Positions 16,863 through 25,117 of a DNA stretch of 64,000 nt are shown here, piece by piece. The position numbers and the translations under genes were made by a program. The stretch spans positions 372,001 to 436,000 of the forward strand of contig NZ_BDOQ01000002.1 of the NCBI RefSeq assembly GCF_003112435.1, in the 5' to 3' direction. The stretch's first letter is position 1; the number at the start of each line of letters is the position of its first letter. Origin of the DNA: Novimethylophilus kurashikiensis (GTDB lineage Bacteria; Pseudomonadota; Gammaproteobacteria; Burkholderiales; Methylophilaceae). Under the pieces are notes generated by a model. The model worked only from the letters and a program-made list of their open reading frames with translations. It ran no database searches and had not been told where the DNA came from.

Positions 16863-17156
16863 ACCGCTAGGCTCCATGAAAACGAATCGAAACGGTGCAC
16901 CGACTGCTTGTGTCTGCACAAATCCTGGTTGATTGCCGTCCAGAACTGTTTTGCATTGGCATGGTCACATGCACCAATCCTATGAAAAAATTCAATGGAT
17001 TTAGTTTCATAGCGATTGCATTGAAAGATTCGAGTAAGCATTGGAGCGTATCTTGCTTATTCATTAATGGAAATCTTAATAAAACCTTCATTCAACTTTA
17101 TTAAGATGTTGCCGTTAATTGCACAAGATTAAAAACCCAACAAAAGGATGAGATTG

Positions 17157-17375
17157 ATGTCTTCAGATTCAGAAGTTTATAGTTCGACCCGTAGTAGCCA
17201 TAAGTACGCTGCACCGCTGGCCCACAAGAACAGCTGCAAGTATTGCCACGGCATGATCGCGGACGGTTTGCTGCACGAGGAATGCAAGAGCGATTTCGAG
17301 TGGGAACAAAAGATGAAGCAGTTCAATGCGCACTGGCGTCCCGCTGAATACGCCGATTACATGGAATGCCTGTAA
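17157..17375 (+). CDS. Small cysteine-containing hypothetical protein
   Basis: Protein of 72 residues with CKYCHGMIADGLLHEEC, a possible zinc-binding arrangement (Cys-x2-Cys and a further Cys, with His residues nearby), followed by an acidic, aromatic C-terminal half. The start at 17157 has AAAGGATGAG upstream; ATG at 17148 lies inside that site. A 240-base AT-rich gap upstream supplies room for a promoter. No family is recognised. It ends next to a convergent thioredoxin-reductase-like gene. Confidence 0.6.
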   Translation: MSSDSEVYSSTRSSHKYAAPLAHKNSCKYCHGMIADGLLHEECKSDFEWEQKMKQFNAHWRPAEYADYMECL

Positions 17376-17409
17376 TCCTCGCAAGTAGCAGAAGCTGTAG
17401 TCACTGAAG

Positions 17410-18306
17410 TTATTTCCAGGCGCGTCCAAGCGCCAAATGAATGGAAGCGGCGGCCTTGGCCCCGTTACCTATCGCAACGCTGATCTGGTTGAGTCCTTGC
17501 GACACATCCCCGACAGCATAAAGCCCCTCGATGTTGGTCATCTGGTGTGCGTCGGTTTGAATATAACCGTCGTCATCCAGGTCCGCATCCTGGGCCAATT
17601 CCGAATGTACTCGCATCCCCAGCGCGCTGTAGACCGAATCGCAGCGGCTTTCATTTTCCCCGCAACGTAGCACCACGTCGCCGTTCCATTGGCGAATGCT
17701 GTCTACCGGATGTTCGACGATTTCGATACCGGCCTCCTGCAAGGCGAGTCGGTGTTCTGCGCTTAAATCAAAAGGCTGGGTGAAGAACAGCTTCAGGCGG
17801 TGGGTGAAATTGCGCAGGTAAAGGGCTTCCCTGATGCCGTGGGCGTTATCGGTCAACACGCCCACCATTTGTCCAATCACCTCGTATCCGTCGCATACCG
17901 GGCAATAACGCAAGGCTCCGCAGCGCACCGCGTCCATGAAGTAGGGCATGGGCGGTTCGATGTCGCTGGCCCCGGTCGCCAGCACCAGCTCGCGTGCAGC
18001 AATTTCTTCCCCGCTTTGCAATTCAGCACTAAATCCCTGCTCGGTCTTGCGTTGGGAAACGATACGACCGCTTTGGAAGCCGACCCCGTAATGCGCCGCC
18101 TGCTTGCGTATTGCCGCGACCAGTTCGGCCCCCATTACGCCTTCGGGATAGCCGGGCATGTTGTGCGAACGCGGGATTTTGACGGCACGGCTGTTTCCGT
18201 CGTCGACGACTAGGACGTTGCGCCGAAACCGCGCTAGATAAAGCGCCGTGGTCAATCCGGACGGACCGCCGCCAACGATAAGGACGTCATACTGCGAAAG
18301 CGCCAT
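17410..18306 (-). CDS. Thioredoxin-reductase-like FAD/NAD(P)-dependent oxidoreductase
   Basis: Flavoprotein of 298 residues. FAD-binding GGGPSG is at 12-17, the redox pair CPVC at 135-138, and the second FAD motif TNIEGLYAVGDVSQG near the C terminus. The length and CPVCDGYE motif match the single-domain thioredoxin reductase-like group rather than classical TrxB (CATC). The substrate could be a thioredoxin-like or ferredoxin-type partner, or another disulfide. The family NADPH-site pattern is not obvious, so cofactor choice is open. Confidence 0.85.
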   Translation of the reverse strand: MALSQYDVLIVGGGPSGLTTALYLARFRRNVLVVDDGNSRAVKIPRSHNMPGYPEGVMGAELVAAIRKQAAHYGVGFQSGRIVSQRKTEQGFSAELQSGEEIAARELVLATGASDIEPPMPYFMDAVRCGALRYCPVCDGYEVIGQMVGVLTDNAHGIREALYLRNFTHRLKLFFTQPFDLSAEHRLALQEAGIEIVEHPVDSIRQWNGDVVLRCGENESRCDSVYSALGMRVHSELAQDADLDDDGYIQTDAHQMTNIEGLYAVGDVSQGLNQISVAIGNGAKAAASIHLALGRAWK

Positions 18307-18374
18307 TGGGGCTCACCTGGAGTAAAACCACCAGTCTATCTGTCCAACTTGTGGGCTAATGTCGGCTGGCGAGC

Positions 18375-19289
18375 CTAAGCTTGCGGTGAAGGGCGTTGCA
18401 GGAAATCCAGGAATTTCCGCATGCCCGGCGTGATGTGCTTGTGCTGCTGCAACAGGATGTTGAACTGTCGCTGCAATCGCCCCAGTTCGGTATTCAGTTC
18501 CAACAGCTGGCCGTTGACGAGCCTGTCCTTGACTGCCCAGCGCGATAGGCAAGCGATGCCGAGCCCGGCCATGGCGGCGTGCTTGATGGCTTCGTGGTCG
18601 TTGAATTCCAGTGTGCTCTTGATATGTCCCAGCTTGGGCAGCAGCCTTTGTTCCAGCGCTTCTCGCGTACCTGAACCGGTTTCGCGCAACAGCCAGTTGG
18701 CTTGGGCCAGACGTTCGAGCGGGATGCGTCCATCTTTTGCGGCCTCGATGACGGGATGGTCGGGGGCCGCAACGATGACCAACTCGTCGTCCAGCCAGGC
18801 TTCGCTCCGGATCGTCGGGCGATTGCACAAGCCTTCCACCAGTCCGATATCCACATCGTAGTTTTCCACCCGGCCGGCAATATCGCTCGTGCTCGCCACC
18901 ACGACCTTAAGCGGCGGGGTCGTTTCATGGATGTCGAAGCCCTGATTGCGCAAGAAATCGGCCAGCAAATCGGGCAGCAAATAATTACCGATAGTCAGAC
19001 TGGCACCGATTCGCAGCTGGCAAGGGGCGTTGCCGTGGCACAGCAGTTCCAGGCTCTCCGCGTTGCTCAGCAGATCCATGGCTTGCGGCAGGATCGCGCG
19101 CCCGTGGTCGTTCAGCAGCAGGCGTTTTCCCACGCGGTCGAACAACTCCAGGCCGAGGCTTTGCTCCAGTTCCTTGACGGCGGCACTCACGGCGGATTGC
19201 GACAAGCTGATCTGCTCTGCGGCGGCCGTGGTGCTGCCGCTGCGTGCGATAGCGGTGAATATCTGGAGTTGCCGAAGCGTTAGTCGCAT
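18375..19289 (-). CDS. LysR-family regulator divergent from the sulfite genes
   Basis: Regulator of 304 residues with an N-terminal helix-turn-helix (TLRQLQIFTAIARSGSTTAAAEQ, residues about 3-25, then QSAVSAAVKELEQSLG) and a C-terminal effector domain containing IGASLTIGNYLLP and RETGSGTRE, typical of the CbbR/CysB-like branch. It is transcribed away from the TauE-sorAB operon, and a palindromic site lies in the gap. The position suggests it controls sulfite oxidation, possibly with sulfite or a reduced sulfur compound as signal; the ligand is inferred. Confidence 0.88.
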   Translation of the reverse strand: MRLTLRQLQIFTAIARSGSTTAAAEQISLSQSAVSAAVKELEQSLGLELFDRVGKRLLLNDHGRAILPQAMDLLSNAESLELLCHGNAPCQLRIGASLTIGNYLLPDLLADFLRNQGFDIHETTPPLKVVVASTSDIAGRVENYDVDIGLVEGLCNRPTIRSEAWLDDELVIVAAPDHPVIEAAKDGRIPLERLAQANWLLRETGSGTREALEQRLLPKLGHIKSTLEFNDHEAIKHAAMAGLGIACLSRWAVKDRLVNGQLLELNTELGRLQRQFNILLQQHKHITPGMRKFLDFLQRPSPQA

Positions 19290-19303
19290 GGTGGAAGTCT
19301 CTA

Positions 19304-19320
19304 TATCGAATTAATCGATA
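19304..19320. promoter_or_regulatory. Candidate LysR operator between lysR and the sulfite operon
   Basis: TATCGA and TCGATA arms separated by five bases form a perfect inverted repeat 15 bases upstream of the lysR start and about 145 bases before the TauE start. Its T-N11-A geometry suits a LysR-type autoregulatory site. Confidence 0.4.
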
Positions 19321-19464
19321 GATATCACAAAAAGTATTCGTTTGATAAGTAGTTTTCCGAGTTTTAAAGTGCTGTCCCATGATGAATCGTGGGCCTCGAA
19401 CGATGGGCGTAGTCCATCACGAAAAGCACCGGCCTCGGCTGTTAACTTGAAAAGGATGCCTGAC

Positions 19465-19845
19465 ATGACAACACCTTATCTCCTGATACTGCTCGTGATC
19501 GGCCTGGGTGCCGGCGTTTCGTCGGGCATCTTCGGTATCGGCGGCGGCATTCTCATCGTTCCCGCCTTGATGTACTGGGCCAAGTTCAGCCAGCACGCCG
19601 CCGTGGGAACCAGCCTGGCGATCCTGCTGCCCCCGGTGGGACTAGCTGCCGTGACGGAGTACTACCGCAGCGGCAACGTCGATCTCAAGGTCGCCGGCAT
19701 CGTCGCGGCCGGGGTGCTAGTGGGCGGATGGCTGGGGGCCAGTATCGCAAACCAGCTGAACGGACATACGCTTAAGCTGGTGTTCGGGTTGTTCGTGCTC
19801 TTGATGGGAGCCTACCTGACTGCCAGTGCCGCGCGAGCTATATAA
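19465..19845 (+). CDS. Half-size TauE/SafE family membrane protein
   Basis: Membrane protein of 126 residues with four predicted helices, containing the family motifs FGIGGGILIVPAL and GTSLAILLPP. Full TauE/SafE proteins are about 250 residues with two such halves, so this is a single repeat unit that would need to dimerise. ATG at 19465 follows AAAAGGA; longer in-frame starts reach into non-conserved sequence. Just upstream of sorA with a 22-base gap, it may export sulfite or another organic or inorganic sulfur anion; the substrate is inferred. Confidence 0.82.
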   Translation: MTTPYLLILLVIGLGAGVSSGIFGIGGGILIVPALMYWAKFSQHAAVGTSLAILLPPVGLAAVTEYYRSGNVDLKVAGIVAAGVLVGGWLGASIANQLNGHTLKLVFGLFVLLMGAYLTASAARAI

Positions 19846-19867
19846 CGAGAACTCAAAGAGGAGAATC

Positions 19868-21085
19868 ATGCTAACGAGAAGAAAGTTTTTGAAAGGCGCC
19901 GCCGATTTGTTGCTGGTAGGTGCCGGTGCAAGCCTTGTGCCGCGTTGGGTTGCTGCCACCGAACTGCCTGCCGGTACCATCGCTGCCTCCCTGCTGGAAA
20001 GCCTCCCTGGCAAGCGACCGCTGATCAAACGCACTTACCGGCCGATCAATTATGAAACGCCCATCGAGTATTTTTCCAGCGTGATCACCCCCAATGATGC
20101 CTTTTTCGTGCGCTGGCATTTGAGCCAGATTCCGGAGATCGAGGATCGTGCATGGCGTCTGGATATTGGCGGGGAGGGCGTCCGGCAGGGAATGACGCTA
20201 ACATTAGATCAGCTCAAGTACGAATTCGAGGCGGCTGAAATCACAGCTGTTTGCCAATGTGCAGGCAATCGTCGCGGTCTTTCCAATCCCCACGTGCCCG
20301 GCGTGCAGTGGGAAAAGGGCGCCATGGGCAATGCGGTATGGAAAGGCGTGCGGCTCAAGGACGTGCTGGCGCGGATCGGCCTCGATGCAAAAACCGTCGA
20401 GATCGAATTCAACGGCGCCGATACCCCGGCTTATGAAAAAACACCCGATTTCGTCAAAAGCCTGCCGCTGGACAAGGCTTTGCACGAAGACACGTTGATC
20501 GCCTACGAAATGAACGGCGCACCCTTGCCTCATCTCAACGGCGGACCGGTGCGGATGGTCGTGCCAGGTTGGGCGGCGACCTATTGGGTGAAGAAAGTCG
20601 TTTCTATCGCGGCCCTGACCCGGCCTGCCAAGTCGTTCTGGATGAGCCCGGCCTACCGCATCCCCAGGGATATGTTCCCCGGTGTGCGTTTTACCTCGCA
20701 AGAAAAGGAGGGTGATGCCACAACGCCGGTCACGGAGTTGGTCGTCAACACCTTGATCGTCAACCTCAAGGACGGCCAAAAGTTAGCCCGAGGAGAGACG
20801 GTCACGGCGCAGGGCATTGCCTGGGATAGCGGCAATGGCATCGCTCGCGTCGAAGTGTCGCAGGACGGCGGGCGGCAATGGCAGCTTGCTCAGCTCGGTA
20901 CCGACCACGGCCGCTACTCGTTCCGGCAATGGACCTTTGCCTGGAAACCCGAAGCGGCGGGGACGCACAGCCTATCGGTGCGAGCGACCAATAACGCCGG
21001 CCATACCCAACCGTTGGAACCGCAGTTCAATCCCGCCGGTTATCATAACAACGCCGTGCAGCGCATCACCGTGGAGGTGGTTTAA
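19868..21085 (+). CDS. sorA: Sulfite dehydrogenase molybdopterin subunit SorA (sulfite oxidase family)
   Basis: Periplasmic enzyme of 405 residues that oxidises sulfite to sulfate. A twin-arginine signal (TRRKFLKGA) starts the protein, fitting export of a folded molybdenum enzyme. The molybdopterin domain spans about 60-270 with the molybdenum-ligating cysteine in CAGNRRG (Cys131), and the Mo-co dimerisation domain covers about 285-403. The ATG at 19868 follows GAGGAG. Two bases separate it from sorB, the cytochrome c that takes its electrons. A related family member with another substrate (for example a generic SUOX homologue) cannot be excluded. Confidence 0.87.
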   Translation: MLTRRKFLKGAADLLLVGAGASLVPRWVAATELPAGTIAASLLESLPGKRPLIKRTYRPINYETPIEYFSSVITPNDAFFVRWHLSQIPEIEDRAWRLDIGGEGVRQGMTLTLDQLKYEFEAAEITAVCQCAGNRRGLSNPHVPGVQWEKGAMGNAVWKGVRLKDVLARIGLDAKTVEIEFNGADTPAYEKTPDFVKSLPLDKALHEDTLIAYEMNGAPLPHLNGGPVRMVVPGWAATYWVKKVVSIAALTRPAKSFWMSPAYRIPRDMFPGVRFTSQEKEGDATTPVTELVVNTLIVNLKDGQKLARGETVTAQGIAWDSGNGIARVEVSQDGGRQWQLAQLGTDHGRYSFRQWTFAWKPEAAGTHSLSVRATNNAGHTQPLEPQFNPAGYHNNAVQRITVEVV

Positions 21086-21087
21086 TC

Positions 21088-21378
21088 ATGACCAAGAAGA
21101 CTGTTTGGATGGGACTGTTGGCCGTTGCAGTATCCGGTACGGCCTGGGCGGAGGAAGATCAGATTGAACTCAAGCCCGGCATCGGGCGGGAGCAGGTGAT
21201 GGCGAATTGCGTTATGTGTCACAGCCTGGACATGATCCAGATCAATTCGCCGTTCATGAAAAAGGAAAAATGGGCGGCGACCGTGAACAAGATGCGGAAT
21301 GTCATGGGTGCGCCCATCAGCGACGAGGACGCCGTACTGATCGTCGATTACCTGACGCGGCAATACGGCGTCGACTAG
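21088..21378 (+). CDS. sorB: Sulfite dehydrogenase cytochrome c subunit SorB
   Basis: Protein of 96 residues with a cleavable signal peptide (cut after TAWA, residue 21) and one heme-binding motif CVMCH at 41-45. A methionine in NVMGAPI is a candidate axial ligand. Monoheme cytochromes of this size directly after sorA are the SorB electron acceptors. The stop codon TAG lies inside the left terminal repeat of the repeat element that follows, so the last codons may have been altered when it inserted. Confidence 0.85.
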   Translation: MTKKTVWMGLLAVAVSGTAWAEEDQIELKPGIGREQVMANCVMCHSLDMIQINSPFMKKEKWAATVNKMRNVMGAPISDEDAVLIVDYLTRQYGVD

Positions 21379-21647
21379 GGCGTGTTCACACTAAATTCGC
21401 GAATGCGACGGGGGCGGTTTGAGATGCCATCCGCGAAGCAAGACGCGTGGTTGTGCCGCTCACAACAAGCGGCTTGCGACAAAGGAGGGCGCTCAAACGG
21501 CCCCCGTCCCGGAGGGTTGTTTCAGGAAAGTGCGTCTGCTGCGTTGCAAAGCTTGCGAATGGAATAACCATTCGCTGCGCTCCACGCCTTGCATCCATCG
21601 CTTTCCTGAAACAACGCATACGTGAATTTAGTGTGAACACGCCCTAG
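21375..21647. repeat. Folded MITE-like element with 33-bp terminal inverted repeats
   Basis: Terminal repeats 21375-21407 and 21615-21647 match in inverted orientation at 31 of 33 positions. Two nested inverted repeats fill the interior: 21408-21424 with 21491-21508, and 21516-21530 with 21601-21615 (perfect 15-bp arms). Smaller hairpins lie inside each, such as GCGAATGG/CCATTCGC. The element sits between the convergent sorB and cydX genes and contributes the sorB stop codon. It has no gene; it may be a non-autonomous mobile element and could act as a terminator. Confidence 0.8.
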
Positions 21648-21648
21648 C

Positions 21649-21744
21649 TTATTCCTCGGGCATGTCCGCTTCCAGCCACATCACGTTGATGATGCCGAAA
21701 GCAAGTGCGAGTCCGACGCCGAGAATCCAGGTGAAATACCACAT
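21649..21744 (-). CDS. cydX: Cytochrome bd oxidase small subunit CydX
   Basis: Protein of 31 residues, MWYFTWILGVGLA followed by a hydrophobic helix and the acidic tail WLEADMPEE. This matches the CydX/YbgT family, whose single helix stabilises the hemes of cytochrome bd. AGGAG lies just upstream of the ATG. It is the last gene of the arsR-cydP-cydA-cydB-cydX operon, nine bases after cydB. Its stop is one base from the repeat element. Confidence 0.92.
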   Translation of the reverse strand: MWYFTWILGVGLALAFGIINVMWLEADMPEE

Positions 21745-21753
21745 GAAAGGCTC

Positions 21754-22896
21754 CTAGTAAGCGGTGTGCGTGTTGTCTTGGATGGTTTTTTCCGTGATCT
21801 TGCCCCGTAGCACGCGATACACCCAGGAGGTGTAGAGCAAGATGATCGGCAGGAAGACCACGGTGACGATGAACATGATCCCCAGGGTTTTCTTGCTGGA
21901 AACCGCGTCCCACACGGTCAAACTGCTATTGGGATCGGTCGCCGAAGGCATGATGAAGGGGAACATGGAAACGCCGGCGGTGAGGATGATGCCGGCCAGT
22001 GCGAGCGAACTGAATACGAAGGCCGGAATCTGGCGCCCGATGCGGGCCAGTTGCAAGGCGAAGGCAATGCCCAGGAAGCCCAGCGCGGGTGCAATCAATG
22101 TCAAAGGTTGGCTGCGGTAATTGCCCAGCCACGCGCCGGCGGCTTTCTCCACCGTCTTGGCTAAAGGATTGAATACGCTGTTAGCGTCAGGCATCGACAC
22201 GATGCGATACCCCTCGATGCCAACCGACAGCCAAACCCCGGCCAGTGCAAAGCTCGCGGCGCAGACCATTCCGGCCAGCAAGGTGGCGCGCCGGGCGCGT
22301 TGCTGCACCACGCCGTCCGTCTTCAATTGCAGGTAAATCCCGCCGTGCATCATCAGCATGGACAGGCTCACGACGCCGCACAACAGCGCGAATGGATTGA
22401 GCAGCGCCCAGAAGCTGCCGGTGTAGAAGGCACGCAGCGTGTCGTCGAAGTGGAAAGGCAAACCTTGCAGCAGATTGCCGAACGCCACGCCGAACACCAG
22501 CGCAGGCACTGCGCCGCCCACGAACAAGCCCCAATCCCAGGTATTGCGCCAGATCGGGCTGGCAAGCTTGCTGCGATAGTCGAAACCGACCGGACGGAAA
22601 AACAACGCGAACAACACCAGCAACAGCGCGACATACAGTCCGGAAAACGCCGCCGCATAGACGAACGGCCAGGCGGCGAAAATGGCACCGCCCGCGGTGA
22701 TCAGCCAGGTCTGGTTGCCTTCCCAGGTGGCGCCCACGCTGTTGATGATGATGCGGCGCTCGTCGTCGGTCTTGCCCAGAAAGGGCAGCCAGGCGGTCAC
22801 GCCCATATCGAAGCCGTCGGTGATGGCGAAGCCGATCAGCAGCACGCCGATGAACGCCCACCAGGCCAGTTTCAGGGTTTCATAGTCGAATGTCAT
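21754..22896 (-). CDS. cydB: Cytochrome bd ubiquinol oxidase subunit II
   Basis: Membrane subunit of 380 residues with about eight to nine helices, beginning MTFDYETLKLAWWAFIGVLL, typical of CydB. Motifs ITDGFDMGV and NSVGATWEGNQTWL are conserved in the family. It pairs with CydA to reduce oxygen with quinol electrons. The start at 22896 fits the family N terminus and has GGAGAA upstream; a longer in-frame reading (to 22968) overlaps cydA. Ten bases separate it from cydA. Confidence 0.95.
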   Translation of the reverse strand: MTFDYETLKLAWWAFIGVLLIGFAITDGFDMGVTAWLPFLGKTDDERRIIINSVGATWEGNQTWLITAGGAIFAAWPFVYAAAFSGLYVALLLVLFALFFRPVGFDYRSKLASPIWRNTWDWGLFVGGAVPALVFGVAFGNLLQGLPFHFDDTLRAFYTGSFWALLNPFALLCGVVSLSMLMMHGGIYLQLKTDGVVQQRARRATLLAGMVCAASFALAGVWLSVGIEGYRIVSMPDANSVFNPLAKTVEKAAGAWLGNYRSQPLTLIAPALGFLGIAFALQLARIGRQIPAFVFSSLALAGIILTAGVSMFPFIMPSATDPNSSLTVWDAVSSKKTLGIMFIVTVVFLPIILLYTSWVYRVLRGKITEKTIQDNTHTAY

Positions 22897-22906
22897 GACG
22901 TTCTCC

Positions 22907-24457
22907 TCAGGCGGCCTGCTCGAAGTGGTATTTGCCGGTGTGCAAGCTGGACGGCCCGAGGCGCGCATACTTGAACATCAGGTAAAGCTCGGTGACGAGC
23001 AGCAGCGTATAGAAGCCGATGAAGCCCGCGAGGCTGAATTTCAGGTCGCCGGTGGACAGCGACGAGCTGGATAGTTGGGTTGGTAGGATGCCCGAGATCG
23101 TCCACGGCTGGCGTCCGTACTCCGCCACGAACCAGCCCAGTTCGGCCGCCAGCCAGGGTAGCGGTATCGCGAACACGGCCAGTTTCAGCAGCCAGGTCTG
23201 CTGGTCGATCTTGCGGCGGATAGTGAAGTAGAACGCACTCGCGAAAATGAACAGGAACAGGAAGCCCAGGCCCACCATCATGCGGAAGGTCCAGAACAGC
23301 GGGAATACGCGCGGAATGGTGTCCTTGGCGGCTTGCTGGATCTGCGCTTCGGTGGCGTCGGTGACGTTGGGCGTGTATTTCTTGAGCAACAGCCCATAGC
23401 CCAGGTGCGTCTTGTACTGGTCGAACGCGGCCTGGGCAGTGCGGTCGCCCGGCTTGAGCTTGACCAGCGCGCCGTAAGCCAGCATGCCGTCGCGGATGCG
23501 CTGCTCGTTTTCCTTGCGAATATCGCTCAAGCCGGTGACCGGCTCATCGATGGAACGCGTCGCGATCAGGCCCAGCGCAAAAGGAATCTTTACCGCGTAA
23601 TCGGTGCGCTCCTCCTCCTGGTTGGGCAGGCCGATCAGCGTGAACGCCGCTGGCGGCGGTTCGGTGTGCCATTCCGCTTCGATGGCGGCGAGCTTCACCT
23701 TTTGCACTTCGCCCGTGGTGTAGCCCGATTCGTCGCCGAGAATAATGACCGACAGCACGGACGCCAGGCCGAAGCCCGAGGCCACGGCGATGGAGCGCAG
23801 CGCAAAGCCGATATCGCGTTTCTTGAGCAGATACCAGCTCGAAATCCCCAGCACGAACATCGAGGCCGTCACATAGCCTGCGGCCACCGTATGCACGAAC
23901 TTGACCTGCGCCACCGGGTTGAACAATAGCGCGGCGAAATCCGTCATTTCCATGCGCATGGTTTCCATGTTGAACGCCGCTCCCACCGGGTTCTGCATCC
24001 AGCCGTTGGCGATCAAAATCCACATGGCAGAAAGATTGGAGCCGAGCGCGACCAAAAACGTCGTCAGCAGGTGTTTTTCCTTGGAAAGCTTGTCCCAGCC
24101 GAAGAAGAACAGGCCCACGAAGGTCGATTCGAGGAAGAACGCCATCAGGCCTTCGATGGCGAGCGGCGCGCCGAAAATGTCGCCCACATAGTGCGAGTAA
24201 TAGGCCCAGTTGGTGCCGAACTGGAATTCCATGGTGATGCCGGTGGTCACGCCCATGGCGAAGTTGATGCCGAACAGCTTGCCCCAGAACTTGGTCATGT
24301 CCTTGTAGACCTGCTTGCCGGTCATGACGTAGACGGATTCCATAATGACCAGGATCCACGACAGGCCGAGCGTCAGCGGCACGAACAAAAAGTGATACAG
24401 CGCAGTCGCCCCGAATTGCAGGCGGGAGAGGTCGACGACCTCGGGGGAGGGCAGCAT
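22907..24457 (-). CDS. cydA: Cytochrome bd ubiquinol oxidase subunit I
   Basis: Membrane subunit of 516 residues carrying hemes b558, b595 and d. The first helix reads [19 protein letters not shown] with His22 in the place of the b595/d-site histidine of CydA. The periplasmic quinol-binding Q-loop (about 230-390) is long, as in Escherichia coli cytochrome bd-I rather than the short-loop cyanide-insensitive type. Cytochrome bd is known to tolerate sulfide that inhibits heme-copper oxidases, which matters next to sulfide oxidation genes. Confidence 0.96.
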   Translation of the reverse strand: MLPSPEVVDLSRLQFGATALYHFLFVPLTLGLSWILVIMESVYVMTGKQVYKDMTKFWGKLFGINFAMGVTTGITMEFQFGTNWAYYSHYVGDIFGAPLAIEGLMAFFLESTFVGLFFFGWDKLSKEKHLLTTFLVALGSNLSAMWILIANGWMQNPVGAAFNMETMRMEMTDFAALLFNPVAQVKFVHTVAAGYVTASMFVLGISSWYLLKKRDIGFALRSIAVASGFGLASVLSVIILGDESGYTTGEVQKVKLAAIEAEWHTEPPPAAFTLIGLPNQEEERTDYAVKIPFALGLIATRSIDEPVTGLSDIRKENEQRIRDGMLAYGALVKLKPGDRTAQAAFDQYKTHLGYGLLLKKYTPNVTDATEAQIQQAAKDTIPRVFPLFWTFRMMVGLGFLFLFIFASAFYFTIRRKIDQQTWLLKLAVFAIPLPWLAAELGWFVAEYGRQPWTISGILPTQLSSSSLSTGDLKFSLAGFIGFYTLLLVTELYLMFKYARLGPSSLHTGKYHFEQAA

Positions 24458-24466
24458 GAAGGCTCC

Positions 24467-24658
24467 TTATTTCTTGTTCAGCAACATTCGGGCGGTATTT
24501 TCCGCGCTTGCGTCCTTGGGCATGGGGTGTGAGAACCACAGCGCCCAAATCCCGACCATCAAGATGAGTTTCACGACGAGCAGCACCGCGATATCGCGCT
24601 TGAGCGATGTCCGATTCTTGAGGCTGGAAATGGCTCGCTGCCAGAACGCAGTGCGCAT
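24467..24658 (-). CDS. cydP: Cytochrome bd small subunit CydP-like protein
   Basis: Protein of 63 residues with a basic N terminus, one hydrophobic helix (about 24-44, LLVVKLILMVGIWALWFS) and a polar tail. A single-helix protein immediately upstream of cydA fits the CydP family of putative small oxidase subunits. Its start lies two bases after the arsR stop and its stop nine bases before cydA, placing it in the same transcript. Family assignment rests mainly on position and the K-L-helix pattern. Confidence 0.72.
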   Translation of the reverse strand: MRTAFWQRAISSLKNRTSLKRDIAVLLVVKLILMVGIWALWFSHPMPKDASAENTARMLLNKK

Positions 24659-24659
24659 C

Positions 24660-25001
24660 TTAACGCTTCGGTGCGGTAAATAACATTTGAATGTCGGCTT
24701 CGGAGGCCATTTTCTGGCCGATCTGTCCGCATACGAGGTCGCACAGGTCGTAAATGCTGGGGTCTGCGATGCGGTAGAACACGTTGTTGCCCCGGCTGTC
24801 GCGCTTGACCAGGCCGATTTTCGACAGCATGGAAAGATGCTTGGAAACGTTGGCTTGCGTGCAGCCGGTGGCGCCCGTTAAGTCGCCCACGTTCATTTCA
24901 CCGTCGCGCAGCGCGTTCAACAGCTTGAGCCGGGTGGGTTCGGCGAGTGCCTTGAAATAGTCCGCTACGTAGGTCAACGCGCGGTCGTCCATTTTGGTCA
25001 T
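24660..25001 (-). CDS. ArsR-family repressor, first gene of the cyd operon
   Basis: Winged-helix regulator of 113 residues, with ALAEPTRLKLLNAL and the recognition helix segment TQANVSKHLSMLSKIGLV typical of the ArsR family. Three cysteines (47, 87, 91) could sense metals, or oxidised sulfur as the BigR/SqrR/YgaV branch does. The ATG at 25001 is preceded by GGTGA; a GTG 21 bases upstream is the alternative. It leads the cydPABX operon and is divergent from an RND pump operon, so it probably represses both through the shared intergenic region. Confidence 0.87.
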   Translation of the reverse strand: MTKMDDRALTYVADYFKALAEPTRLKLLNALRDGEMNVGDLTGATGCTQANVSKHLSMLSKIGLVKRDSRGNNVFYRIADPSIYDLCDLVCGQIGQKMASEADIQMLFTAPKR

Positions 25002-25051
25002 GGTTTCACCAAAGGTTTTCACGAGAGTTTGAATGATATCAGAATTTATTT

Positions 25052-25069
25052 ATTGACCATATAACCAAT
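25052..25069. promoter_or_regulatory. Candidate ArsR operator between arsR-cyd and the RND operon
   Basis: An 18-base dyad, ATTG-N3-ATAT-N3-CAAT, lies in the AT-rich 116-base gap between the divergent arsR and adaptor genes. Its size and symmetry fit an ArsR-family dimer site able to control both directions. Confidence 0.5.
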
Positions 25070-25117
25070 TAGTAATACAGTTAATTAACAAACGCTGATA
25101 TGAGATGCACTCATCGT

